The position numbers and the translations under genes were made by a program. Positions 7,809 through 15,778 of a DNA stretch of 19,226 nucleotides are shown here, in pieces (position 1 is the first letter of the stretch; each line of letters begins with the position of its first letter). Source of the stretch: Bacillota bacterium (GTDB lineage Bacteria; Bacillota; Clostridia; Lachnospirales; Cellulosilyticaceae); contig JAEYPM010000009.1 of NCBI GenBank assembly GCA_023410675.1, positions 1 to 19,226 on the forward strand. Reading direction: 5' to 3'. The notes under the pieces were generated by a model. The model was not told the DNA's origin, ran no database searches, and saw nothing but the letters and a program-made list of their open reading frames with translations.

Positions 7809-8686
7809 TTGAAATAGCAAAAATCATATCATTAACAGCGATTGTGTATTTAATTAAAGTATTTTTATATCCATATTTTAGACCAGTGAGTCGTAACAAT
7901 AAAAAAAGAAACCGCAGATACATAAAATCAATAGAAAATGAAAAGCAAAAACAGAAATATAGGGCTTTAAGAAAAAAACTTGCAGTGAAATATATGAGCA
8001 AAATGATGAGTGATTTAGAAAAAAAGAGATTTAAAAAGATGATTGATAGGCTTGATATGAAACTGCTGCCTGAAGAATTAAGAGTCATGCAGATAGCCTA
8101 TGTTTTATTGGCGATAGTTGTCACAATCATTATGTTTAAGATAAATATTATTTTTGGATATGTTACTAGTCTATTTATTATTTTAGGATGGCTATATCCA
8201 ATTGATGAAATTGAAAAAAAGATAGATATAAAAAATAAAAATATAGCAAGAGATTTCCCAAGCTTTTATAGTATGATCTATTATCAATATTCTAGAAGTG
8301 TCAATTTATTTCTATCAGATGTTATCAAAGACTACCTTCCAAATGCTAATAAGGATATGGCAGAAGAATTAGAGGTCATGATTGATAATATGGAGTATGG
8401 TGAAACTTTTGCATTAAAAGAATTTAAAAAACGTGTGCCAAACCATTATATTATTAAGTTTTGCGATATTATGGAAACAAGGTTGAAGGGATACGATAAC
8501 ATCTCACAAATGTTGTATCTTAAAAATGAAATTGATGAGTTTAGAATTAGAGACTTAGAACAGGAGCTTACAAGAAGAGAAAGAGCAAATGAAAAGCTCC
8601 AATTTATTTTAGTAGTCATACTTATTATTTATATTACTATTTACTATGCTTTTAGCTTTGTACAGTCACTAAAGATGTTTCAATAA
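7805..8686 (+). CDS. tadC: TadC-like inner-membrane platform protein
   Basis: This 293-residue protein has hydrophobic segments at about 5-22, 96-112, 115-132 and 266-284, and a very basic stretch at about 29-80. The loop with NIARDFPSFYSMIYYQYSRS (146-165) corresponds to the T2SS-F region of TadC. It should pair with TadB to make the platform for pilin extrusion. The start is GTG at 7805, whose last bases form the GTGA overlap with the tadB stop; GGGGG at 7791-7795 is a plausible ribosome site. An AGGAGG sequence follows the stop and serves the small pilin-like gene 25 bases downstream. Confidence 0.75.
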   Translation: MIEIAKIISLTAIVYLIKVFLYPYFRPVSRNNKKRNRRYIKSIENEKQKQKYRALRKKLAVKYMSKMMSDLEKKRFKKMIDRLDMKLLPEELRVMQIAYVLLAIVVTIIMFKINIIFGYVTSLFIILGWLYPIDEIEKKIDIKNKNIARDFPSFYSMIYYQYSRSVNLFLSDVIKDYLPNANKDMAEELEVMIDNMEYGETFALKEFKKRVPNHYIIKFCDIMETRLKGYDNISQMLYLKNEIDEFRIRDLEQELTRRERANEKLQFILVVILIIYITIYYAFSFVQSLKMFQ

Positions 8687-8711
8687 ATAAAAAATATAAG
8701 GAGGAAAAAGC

Positions 8712-8924
8712 ATGAACAGATTAATTTTTACAGCAAAAATGAGGATTCAGGAATTTATAAAGGATGAAAGGGGAGAGTTTGGGATCAAGCAAATCGCAGC
8801 AACTTTAGGTGTCATCATATTAATTGGTGTTGCTGTAGGGGCCATAACTGATTCAATGCCTGAATGGATAGGGCAGGCTTGGGATTATTTATTTGAACAA
8901 ATAGAGGAGTTAACAAACTCTTAA
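8712..8924 (+). CDS. Flp-like small pilin or prepilin-like protein
   Basis: This 70-residue protein has a basic leader ending FIKDERG (15-21), then one long hydrophobic helix (about 25-47) and a short acidic, amphipathic tail. Flp prepilins are cut after the Gly of a KDExG motif, so the predicted cut is after Gly21, matching the prepilin peptidase at 1410-1862. Position +5 of the mature chain would be Lys26, whereas type IV pilins nearly always have Glu there. Length, position directly after tadC and ribosome site (AGGAGG before the ATG) support it as the main structural subunit. It may instead be a membrane peptide that uses only the pilin-like leader. Confidence 0.68.
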   Translation: MNRLIFTAKMRIQEFIKDERGEFGIKQIAATLGVIILIGVAVGAITDSMPEWIGQAWDYLFEQIEELTNS

Positions 8925-8938
8925 TTAAGGAGGTTTAG

Positions 8939-9415
8939 ATGAAAGGTTTTGCAAAAGCAATACTTATATCAATATGCGTATCAACAGCTCTATTACTTTT
9001 AACTAACTTTGTAGCATTTTTTCCTTGGTATGCCACCCTAGTAGTAGAAACCTTTAACCTTTCACAAATAGCAGCAAGTGATAATTACATTAAACAGCAT
9101 AATTATGATCAAGTATTAAGTACATTATCTAATAGACCAATTTATAAAAAGCATAAAGATAGGATACAAATTATTGTACTTAATGAAGATGGGACAAGTG
9201 CAGTTGGTTTCAATGATGAGGAATCATATTATGACATGCCAGAAGCAAGTAAGCCTTATAGGCAGAGAGGAAGCACATTATCAGTAGAAATAAGGGCTGT
9301 TTACCCACTTGAAATTACTTTGTGGGGAAATCATCTAGAAAGGCTTGTGCCAGTAAGATTTAAAATGAATACAGTAGGGCTGAAACATTATAAAGATCTA
9401 GAATATTATTCTTAA
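8939..9415 (+). CDS. TadE-like pseudopilin, first copy
   Basis: This 158-residue protein has one N-terminal membrane helix (about 6-28) and a soluble domain outside the membrane. Beta-rich strands (RIQIIVLNEDGT, 75-86; STLSVEIRAVYPLEITLWG, 112-130) are followed by a conserved-looking tail ending MNTVGLKHYKDLEYYS. Size, topology and position after the small pilin fit TadE/TadF-type minor pilins, which prime or cap Tad pili. No clear prepilin cleavage motif is seen, so the helix may stay as a signal anchor. AAGGAGG directly upstream gives a good start, 14 bases after the pilin gene. Confidence 0.58.
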   Translation: MKGFAKAILISICVSTALLLLTNFVAFFPWYATLVVETFNLSQIAASDNYIKQHNYDQVLSTLSNRPIYKKHKDRIQIIVLNEDGTSAVGFNDEESYYDMPEASKPYRQRGSTLSVEIRAVYPLEITLWGNHLERLVPVRFKMNTVGLKHYKDLEYYS

Positions 9416-9436
9416 ATAGGATAAAGGTGAAAAACA

Positions 9437-9916
9437 ATGAAAACTTTTGCCTATATGATTCTTATGACGATAGTTGCGATGATTATTATACAGCCTTTGA
9501 TGGAGGTTGCTGAAGTCTGTAGAGAGCAAATAATGATCAGCAGTGCAACAAGTAATGCCTTTAGAGCAGCTAGAGATAGGAGTCTAATGTATGAAAACCA
9601 AAGAGAGCTTGATGCAATCGCATCGCTTAATGATTTTAGTGACTATTTTGCTGAAGCATTTGCAGATACCCTTGATCTCTCAATAGGGACTATATCTTAT
9701 GGAAGCATTGAGTTTAACTCGTACAATGATTTATATGATGATTTTATTGTAGAGATAGACTTGTATGAAGAAACAGATTTTGGAGGAGAAACCATTACAA
9801 CAGCAGAGATTAATGTCTCAACAAACTATAAGTTTAAAAATAAGCTCCTTAAAGTAATTACTGATAAATATGAGTTAAAGCAAAACAGAAGTTATCTTTT
9901 AGCTGTTAAAAACTAG
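9437..9916 (+). CDS. TadE-like pseudopilin, second copy
   Basis: This 159-residue protein has an N-terminal hydrophobic helix (about 5-24), then a polar helix with EVAEVCREQIMISSATSNAF (23-42), a common appearance for TadE/TadF minor pilins after the membrane segment. An acidic domain with alternating strands follows (about 80-135). It is close in length and architecture to the preceding gene product, 21 bases upstream, though little sequence identity is visible. The two probably act together as minor pilins. Start ATG with AAAGGTG upstream. The next gene, yukD, begins 13 bases after the stop, which joins the pilus and type VII modules. Confidence 0.55.
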   Translation: MKTFAYMILMTIVAMIIIQPLMEVAEVCREQIMISSATSNAFRAARDRSLMYENQRELDAIASLNDFSDYFAEAFADTLDLSIGTISYGSIEFNSYNDLYDDFIVEIDLYEETDFGGETITTAEINVSTNYKFKNKLLKVITDKYELKQNRSYLLAVKN

Positions 9917-9929
9917 GAAGGGAGTAAAG

Positions 9930-10160
9930 ATGGACTACATTTTTGTAACACTTAAATTAAAACAAGAAACATTATATGAACTGAAAATACCAATCCATAT
10001 AACAGTAAGTGAATTATTAAAGCTTTTTAAAAGTGCACTTGGTCTTCAGATTGATGAAAATAGCTCACTGCATGTTGATCCACTAGGAAGAATACTAGGA
10101 AAAGAAGAAGTCTTATCTGATGAAGAAATACATAGTGGGGCACTATTAACCCTTATATAA
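9930..10160 (+). CDS. yukD: YukD/EsaB ubiquitin-like T7SSb accessory protein
   Basis: This 76-residue protein has the beta-grasp pattern of YukD/EsaB: two N-terminal strands (YIFVTLKLKQETLYELKIP, 3-21), a helix (TVSELLKLFKSALG, 25-38), and a C-terminal 'hSGALLTLI' strand. It has the length of ubiquitin but no C-terminal diglycine, so conjugation is not expected. YukD/EsaB proteins are small cytosolic components needed for or regulating type VIIb secretion. It opens the type VII part of the operon, with GGGAG before the ATG. The next gene follows 11 bases later. Confidence 0.82.
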   Translation: MDYIFVTLKLKQETLYELKIPIHITVSELLKLFKSALGLQIDENSSLHVDPLGRILGKEEVLSDEEIHSGALLTLI

Positions 10161-10171
10161 TAGGAGGCATT

Positions 10172-11017
10172 ATGTGTCATTTAAATAATCAAAACGGAGG
10201 ACTGATCTTAAAGCATGAAGATCAAATATTTATTACAGATATAAGTACATATAAAGGGTTAAATATCATAGGAGATAGCAACGCGAAAAGAATTGAAGGA
10301 ATTTCACCTTGGTTTATAAATAGAGATGAACAAGATGAGTATTTTTACTATAGTGATGAAAGTAAAAAAAATAAGCTCTGTAAGATAAAACTTACAGAGA
10401 AAGAAGAAAAGGTGATTGTGGATGATTCCGTATACCTTGTTCAAGCCTATCAAGACTCTCTCTATTATTTAGATTTGTCAGATGGTCATCTTTATAGGTG
10501 CAATCCATTTGGTAAGCATCAAGAAGCTATTATTAAGGATCAAGTAATAAGTTATACAATTCAAGGGGAAAAGATTTGGTATAGTATCCAAACGGGAATT
10601 TGGCAAAGTAATCTAGATGGATCTGGAAAAGAAAAGATGTTAGAAGTGGCAGGAAGCTGCATAGCTGTTACTGACAGTAAGGTCATTTTCTGCAATATAA
10701 ATAAAAATAGCTGTATTACTATTTTGGATTTAATTGAAGGTAAAGAATATGACATACAGGGAAGTTATGCCTCTCATTTTAATATCTATGATAACTATCT
10801 ATTTTTTTCTAATAAAAAAGAGCAGTGTGCACTTTATAGATATGATTTGCTTCATAAAACAAGCATTCAATTTGCAAGCGAGTCAGCAGCCTATATACAT
10901 ATTATAGAAGATAAGGTCATCTTTTATGATATGTATAAGACACATAAGTGGATGCAAGTTGCAGTTACTGGCGGAAAAACAACTTTACTTTATGATAACC
11001 AGGAGGGAGCAGTATGA
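10172..11017 (+). CDS. Cytosolic beta-propeller-like protein (DUF5050-like)
   Basis: This 281-residue protein consists of repeating strands of about 40 residues with recurring aromatic pairs and turn motifs (EYFYYSDESKKNKLCKI, SLYYLDLSDGHLYRCNPFG, KIWYSIQTGIWQSNLDGSGK, YLFFSNKKEQCALYRYD). The spacing suggests a five- to six-bladed propeller of the DUF5050/LRP1-like type. There is no signal peptide or membrane segment, so it should stay in the cytosol, unlike many secreted relatives. It lies between yukD and essC and overlaps essC by four bases (ATGA), so it is probably made in step with EssC and may bind it or its substrates. Its biochemical role is unknown. The ATG follows AGGAGG (10162-10167). 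Confidence 0.65.
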   Translation: MCHLNNQNGGLILKHEDQIFITDISTYKGLNIIGDSNAKRIEGISPWFINRDEQDEYFYYSDESKKNKLCKIKLTEKEEKVIVDDSVYLVQAYQDSLYYLDLSDGHLYRCNPFGKHQEAIIKDQVISYTIQGEKIWYSIQTGIWQSNLDGSGKEKMLEVAGSCIAVTDSKVIFCNINKNSCITILDLIEGKEYDIQGSYASHFNIYDNYLFFSNKKEQCALYRYDLLHKTSIQFASESAAYIHIIEDKVIFYDMYKTHKWMQVAVTGGKTTLLYDNQEGAV

Positions 11018-14000
11018 GTGATTACAAACCCCCCATTTTTAGTAGATCACCTAGGTTTTTTCCATATATTCCACAAGGGGAAATAGAAATACCTGATCCA
11101 CCAAGTTCAGCTCAAAAGCCTGAAATTTCATGGGTTACTATGCTTTTACCACCATGCGTTATGTTGGTGATTACAGTCATCATAGCTATGAACTCTAAGT
11201 CTTCTTATATGATGCTGTCCATAGCAACAACCATCATTGCACTTTTTTGCTCTATGTTAGGAGCAACCACACAGATTAGAAAATATAAGAGAACCAAAAA
11301 GCTTAGAAATAAAAAATATCTTCAAGCAATAGCGGATATTAGAAATGAACTTAAGCTAGCTAAGGAACAACAAATAGCTGCAATGAATGAGATTAATCCA
11401 TCTCCTGAAATATGCTTAGAGAGAATGAATAAAATGAATAGTAAGGTATGGGAAAGAACACCAGCCTACTCTGATTTTTTGATGCTTCGGTTAGGCATTG
11501 GAAGTGTTCCAGCAACCTTAAAAACCACTTACACAAAAAAGCAGATTACAATTGAAAACGACCCATTAGAAGAAGAACCAGAGAAGTTAGCATTAGAATT
11601 TGAAAAAATTAATAACCTTCCTGTCTGTATGGATGTATTTGGGTTAGAAGTTATGGGGTTAGCAGGAAGTGAAATGGATATTAAAGAACTTCTCAATGCA
11701 CTGGCACTTCAAATTATTACCCATCACAGCTATGACGATGTTAAAATAGTACTTTTGCTAAATGAAGAGCAGCTAGCATGGTGGGATTGGGCAAAATATT
11801 TACCCCATTTATGGAATGAAGATTTTTCAGCAAGATTTATGTTATGTGGAAAGCCCATAGCTCATATGATGCTTGGCCATTTATATAACATTTTTAAAGA
11901 AAGAGAACTTCGACAATCTAAATCAGACTATGTAATGACACAGCTAACACATTATATATTTATTGTAGGCGATAGTACGCTACTAGAAAATGAACCAATT
12001 AATAAGTATCTGTATAACAGCTATTCAAGTATCGGCATTTCAAGTTTGTTTATGGCTGAAAGAAAAGAATACTTACCTATGAATTGTAAAGGAGTCGTAG
12101 AGCTTAAGGGTAAAAAGGGAACATATATTAATAGAATGACACTTGAACAGCTCACTTTTACAGTTGATAAGGTTGAAACAAGCGAACTAGAAAAGGCAGC
12201 AAGAATCATGGCTCCTTATAGGATTAAAAAATCAGAAGCAAACTTTAGCTTGCCAAAGTCAATTACACTACTTGAAATGCTTAAGACTGATAGGATAAAT
12301 AAGGTAGATGTTTTAGCAAGATGGAAAGAAAATAAAACCTATCAGGGCATGGGTGTTCCTATTGGTGCTCGTGCTGGAGGAGAACTTTTTTATCTGGATA
12401 TGCAGGCTTATGAGACAAGCCATGGGCCTCACGGACTCGTTGCAGGAACTACAGGCTCTGGTAAAAGTGAGCTTTTGCAGAGTATTATTATTTCTTTAGC
12501 CATTAATTTTCATCCTCATGATGTCGTGTTTGTCCTCATTGACTATAAGGGAGGAGGAATGGCAGATATTTTTAAAGGAATGCCACACTTAGTTGGTACT
12601 ATTACAAATTTAGGTGGCAATCAAACCAATAGAGCTTTAGTATCCATTAAGAGTGAACTTAAGAGACGACAACAAGTTTTTGCAAAGTATGAGGTTAATA
12701 ATATTGATAAATACCAAAAGCTCTATCATGCTGGCGGAGCCAAAGAAGCCCTGCCACATCTTATTATGATTGCAGACGAATTTGCGGAGTTAAAAGCAGA
12801 GCAGCCTGACTTTATGAAAGAACTGGTAAGTACAGCCAGAGTAGGAAGAAGCTTAGGTGTGCATTTGATTTTAGCAACGCAAAAACCAGCAGGAGTAGTT
12901 GATGACCAGATATGGAGTAATTCTAGGTTTAAGATATGTCTTAAAGTTCAGGATGAATCAGATAGTAAGGATGTTATAAAAAGACCTGATGCAGCTATGA
13001 TAAAAGAACCTGGTCGTGCGTACATTCAAGTAGGAAATGATGAAATTTTTGAGATGTTCCAATCCACATGGTCAGGTGCAGACTATGACCCTGATGGAAA
13101 AATACGTGAGCAAAAAAATAAGACGCCAAAGCTTTATAAGGTAGGTCTTGAAGGAAAAACAACGAAAATCTTTCCACTAGGAGAAGACAATTTAGACCAA
13201 AGTGAAAAAGACTCTCAGCTTAAGGCTATGGTTATGCATATTATAGATAAAGCGAAAGAAGCTAATATAGAACCTTTAGAAGGACCATGGCTTCCCCCAT
13301 TGCAAGAGATGCTATATTTAGATGATATTATTCCTATAGCGCAAGAAAAAATAACAAACATTGATACAATAAAGGAAAGATATGAGGATGAATTGGTAGC
13401 GACCATAGGTATAGTAGATAACCCTAGCGAACAAAAGCAAGAGCCTCTAAAGCTAAACTTTAGTAAAGAAGGAAACGTACTTGTTTATGGCTCACCAGGA
13501 ACAGGGAAAACTACACTACTTGAAACGATGATGCTTTCAGTAGCCTATAATAATACGCCTGATGATGTTCATATCTATATCATGGATTTTGGGGGAGGAG
13601 TACTTAAAAAGTATGAAAAGCTTCCTCACTGTGGTGGTGTAATGGGTATAGAGGATGAAGTCAAAATAAACCAATTTATGCTCTTTGTATTTAGGATTAT
13701 TGAGCAAAGAAAAGCAGCCTTTGCAGAATATGGTGTTGCAAATAGAGATGCATACAACCAAGTGGCTAAAGAGAAACTCCCAGCCATTATGCTGATCATA
13801 GATAATTACTTTGCACTTAGTGAAACCTATGAAGCAGTTGATGAGCAGGTTACGCTATTGGCACGTGAAGGAACTAAATATGGGCTTTACCTTATCACAA
13901 CAGCAACAAATCCAACACTTATCAGATATAAGTTTAGTGTTAACTTTAAAATGGCATTGACTCTAAGGCTTACAGATAAATCAGAATATGCAAGTATTGT

Positions 14001-14925
14001 TGGAAGAACAGAAGGGCTAGAACCTGATAATGTTTTAGGTAGAGGACTTGCAAAATCAACTTTACCAGTTGAATTTCAAACAGCTATGCCACAGTTAAAG
14101 GACAAGTCAACCATAGAAATAATTAAGGAATTAGCGGATATTCCAGACACTTCTTATGCACTTAAGATACCAGAAATGCCCGAAAATGTTGATATATTGA
14201 AGTTAAATAGTGATGCAGAGCAAAATACGCTTATGATTGGTTTGAAACAAGATGATCTGCAACCACTAGCAATTGATTTAAGAACCAATCCAGTAATTGC
14301 TATAACAGGAGACATACAGTCAGGAAAAAGTACCCTGTTAGAGTCATGTGTTAAGGCATTCATACAGAAGTTGGGAGAAGAAAAACTGCAAGTGTATGCC
14401 TTTGATTCAAACAATATGGGACTTTATCATACGATGAAGCTTCCATGTGTCAGAAGTCTAAGAGAAGATGATACAGAAGAGGTTATTGAGGAGATCAAGT
14501 CAGAGCTAGAATCAAGGCAAGAAGAAGTTAATGAGTGTCGCAAAGAAGGCAAAGACATAACAACAGTTTATAACCAATGGAAGCAAATAGTCATCATTAT
14601 AGATAATATTATTGAGTTTGCAGAAGATGATGATTATATACTTAAAGAATTTTTAGAGTATCTTATAAAAAAATCTTATGGTATGAAAATATTTATAGTA
14701 GTAGCAGGACTAATCGATGAATGGTCAAACAACTGGGATCCTGTTCCAAAAGTACTTAGAGATATACAAACAGGAATAATATTAGGAAGTATAAAGGAAC
14801 AAAGTTTTTATAATGTTAGAGTACCATATGGATATTATGAAAAAGAACTTAGTATAGGAGAAGGATATTTCGTCTCTAAGGGCAAGTTCTCAGCTATAAA
14901 GACAGCCTATTGTTTTAGCAAATAG
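11014..14925 (+). CDS. essC: EssC-type FtsK/SpoIIIE ATPase of type VIIb secretion
   Basis: This 1303-residue protein is the membrane ATPase that drives WXG100 export. Two hydrophobic segments (about 40-59 and 64-84) follow an N-terminal RSPRFFPYIPQGEIEIPDPP motif. Three ATPase domains come next. D1 has Walker A GTTGSGKS (478-485) and Walker B LIMIADE (Asp588, Glu589). D2 has GSPGTGKT (826-833) and LIIDN (Asp930, Asn931). D3 has GDIQSGKS (1099-1106) and IIIDN (Asp1197, Asn1198). Only D1 has the catalytic acidic pair. The N-terminal FHA domains of S. aureus EssC (about 1480 residues) are missing; the gene starts at the pre-membrane segment. The start overlaps the previous gene by ATGA and has GGAGGG upstream. 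The WXG100 genes follow after 67 bases. Confidence 0.95.
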   Translation: MSDYKPPIFSRSPRFFPYIPQGEIEIPDPPSSAQKPEISWVTMLLPPCVMLVITVIIAMNSKSSYMMLSIATTIIALFCSMLGATTQIRKYKRTKKLRNKKYLQAIADIRNELKLAKEQQIAAMNEINPSPEICLERMNKMNSKVWERTPAYSDFLMLRLGIGSVPATLKTTYTKKQITIENDPLEEEPEKLALEFEKINNLPVCMDVFGLEVMGLAGSEMDIKELLNALALQIITHHSYDDVKIVLLLNEEQLAWWDWAKYLPHLWNEDFSARFMLCGKPIAHMMLGHLYNIFKERELRQSKSDYVMTQLTHYIFIVGDSTLLENEPINKYLYNSYSSIGISSLFMAERKEYLPMNCKGVVELKGKKGTYINRMTLEQLTFTVDKVETSELEKAARIMAPYRIKKSEANFSLPKSITLLEMLKTDRINKVDVLARWKENKTYQGMGVPIGARAGGELFYLDMQAYETSHGPHGLVAGTTGSGKSELLQSIIISLAINFHPHDVVFVLIDYKGGGMADIFKGMPHLVGTITNLGGNQTNRALVSIKSELKRRQQVFAKYEVNNIDKYQKLYHAGGAKEALPHLIMIADEFAELKAEQPDFMKELVSTARVGRSLGVHLILATQKPAGVVDDQIWSNSRFKICLKVQDESDSKDVIKRPDAAMIKEPGRAYIQVGNDEIFEMFQSTWSGADYDPDGKIREQKNKTPKLYKVGLEGKTTKIFPLGEDNLDQSEKDSQLKAMVMHIIDKAKEANIEPLEGPWLPPLQEMLYLDDIIPIAQEKITNIDTIKERYEDELVATIGIVDNPSEQKQEPLKLNFSKEGNVLVYGSPGTGKTTLLETMMLSVAYNNTPDDVHIYIMDFGGGVLKKYEKLPHCGGVMGIEDEVKINQFMLFVFRIIEQRKAAFAEYGVANRDAYNQVAKEKLPAIMLIIDNYFALSETYEAVDEQVTLLAREGTKYGLYLITTATNPTLIRYKFSVNFKMALTLRLTDKSEYASIVGRTEGLEPDNVLGRGLAKSTLPVEFQTAMPQLKDKSTIEIIKELADIPDTSYALKIPEMPENVDILKLNSDAEQNTLMIGLKQDDLQPLAIDLRTNPVIAITGDIQSGKSTLLESCVKAFIQKLGEEKLQVYAFDSNNMGLYHTMKLPCVRSLREDDTEEVIEEIKSELESRQEEVNECRKEGKDITTVYNQWKQIVIIIDNIIEFAEDDDYILKEFLEYLIKKSYGMKIFIVVAGLIDEWSNNWDPVPKVLRDIQTGIILGSIKEQSFYNVRVPYGYYEKELSIGEGYFVSKGKFSAIKTAYCFSK

Positions 14926-14977
14926 GACTTATCGCTTAATATATTACAGCTTTAGGCTGATAGTATAAATAAATAAT

Positions 14978-14984
14978 AAAGGGG
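14978..14984 (+). promoter_or_regulatory. Ribosome site that decides the WXG100 start
   Basis: AAAGGGG lies only 2 bases before the first in-frame ATG (14987) but 8 bases before the second (14993). The second gives the usual WXG100 N-terminus MAEMKF, so translation should start at 14993. Confidence 0.6.
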
Positions 14985-14992
14985 AAATGAAA

Positions 14993-15280
14993 ATGGCAGA
15001 AATGAAGTTTAATGTAGGACAAGCTGACACAGCAAGAGGACAGTTTATGTCACAATCAACAAAACTCAATTCAATTATTAGCAGCTTAAATAAGGATATT
15101 ACCCAAGTAGAGAGTTGGTGGAAGGGTGATTCACAAAGTGCATTTATTGCTCAGTACAAAACATTCGAACCAAGTCTTAAGGAGCTTAGTGAATTAGCTA
15201 AAAAGATTGCAGATCAAATGCAAAAGATAGCAGATATTAAAAAGCAAGAAGAAACTAAAATTGCAAGTATGTTTAAATAA
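14993..15280 (+). CDS. WXG100 family protein, first of a pair (EsxA-like)
   Basis: This 95-residue protein begins MAEMKFNVGQAD and has a helix, the turn WWKGDSQ, and a second helix, the helical hairpin of WXG100/ESAT-6 proteins. These small proteins are secreted by EssC, usually as dimers, and can act as effectors, chaperones or structural parts. It lacks a signal peptide. No YxxxD/E tail is visible at the C-terminus, which ends ETKIASMFK. The start is taken at 14993, two codons after the first in-frame ATG, because of the ribosome-site spacing. It lies 67 bases after essC, with no strong terminator between. Confidence 0.92.
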   Translation: MAEMKFNVGQADTARGQFMSQSTKLNSIISSLNKDITQVESWWKGDSQSAFIAQYKTFEPSLKELSELAKKIADQMQKIADIKKQEETKIASMFK

Positions 15281-15324
15281 AAATACTCGTTATTAAAAAT
15301 AAATATGTAAAGGGGATAAATAAT

Positions 15325-15630
15325 ATGGCAAGTTCAGGGAATATGGAATTTAATACTTCAAACGCAACGTCAGTTGCAAAAAATATAGAGAGTAGAGCAG
15401 GTGAGATTACTGCAGCAATGAATAAAATAAGAGATCAAATGAAAGATGTAGCACAGTGGTGGAAAGGTGATTCACAAAAAGCATATTCAGCTCAATATGC
15501 CAAAATTGAGCCTAATGTTAATAAATTAATAGAAAGTGTTAGGATAATTAGCGAACAACTTAAGAAAACAGCTCAATTTAAAGAAGAGGCTGAACGAGCT
15601 ATGGCACAAGAATTAAATAAAACAAGCTAA
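15325..15630 (+). CDS. WXG100 family protein, second of a pair (EsxB-like)
   Basis: This 101-residue WXG100 protein has MEFNTSNAT near the start and the central turn WWKGDSQKAYSAQYAKIEP, closely matching WWKGDSQSAFIAQYKTFEP in its neighbour 44 bases upstream. The shared turn and differing outer helices suggest an ancient duplication and a heterodimer secreted by EssC. The C-terminal helix is charged and Ala-rich and has no aromatic YxxxD/E motif. The ATG at 15325 has AAAGGGGA upstream. It is the last gene of the 14-gene run; a hairpin follows. Confidence 0.92.
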   Translation: MASSGNMEFNTSNATSVAKNIESRAGEITAAMNKIRDQMKDVAQWWKGDSQKAYSAQYAKIEPNVNKLIESVRIISEQLKKTAQFKEEAERAMAQELNKTS

Positions 15631-15647
15631 TAAATGTATGAATTTAC

Positions 15648-15694
15648 ATATAAATCTTCTTAAAGCACTTTATTGGCTTTAAGAAGATTTGTAT
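15648..15694 (+). terminator. Hairpin after the second WXG100 gene
   Basis: AAATCTTCTTAAAGC (15652-15666) pairs perfectly with GCTTTAAGAAGATTT (15676-15690) around a 9-base loop, and a G-T pair plus three further pairs extend the stem to 15648-15694. The T residues fall mostly inside the 3' arm, so termination may be partial. It marks the end of the main operon and may also protect the WXG100 message. Confidence 0.6.
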
Positions 15695-15778
15695 AAAGCT
15701 GTTATATAAACTAGAAAAGCTCTAGAGGATATAAGAACTTTATACATTTGTATAAGTGAACTATATAGGAAGCAAAAA

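Noticed and set aside
7747..8088. Minus-strand open frame of 113 codons opposite tadC
   Set aside because: It lies antisense to tadB/tadC, is rich in Ser, Leu and Phe as expected from antisense of Lys-rich coding, and has no family likeness.
10172..11017. Secreted or surface beta-propeller
   Set aside because: The N-terminus MCHLNNQNGGLILKHEDQ has no hydrophobic signal, so export by the general pathway is not supported.
2264..14925. Conjugative or integrative element, because of an FtsK-like ATPase and a CpaF/VirB11-like ATPase
   Set aside because: There is no relaxase, VirB4-like ATPase, integrase, att site or transfer origin, and the ATPases carry neighbours specific to Tad pili and type VII secretion.
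14926..14992. Terminator or promoter between essC and the first WXG100 gene
   Set aside because: Only a 4-bp hairpin (CAGC 14947-14950 with GCTG 14956-14959) and an isolated TATAAA were found, with no -35 at workable spacing.
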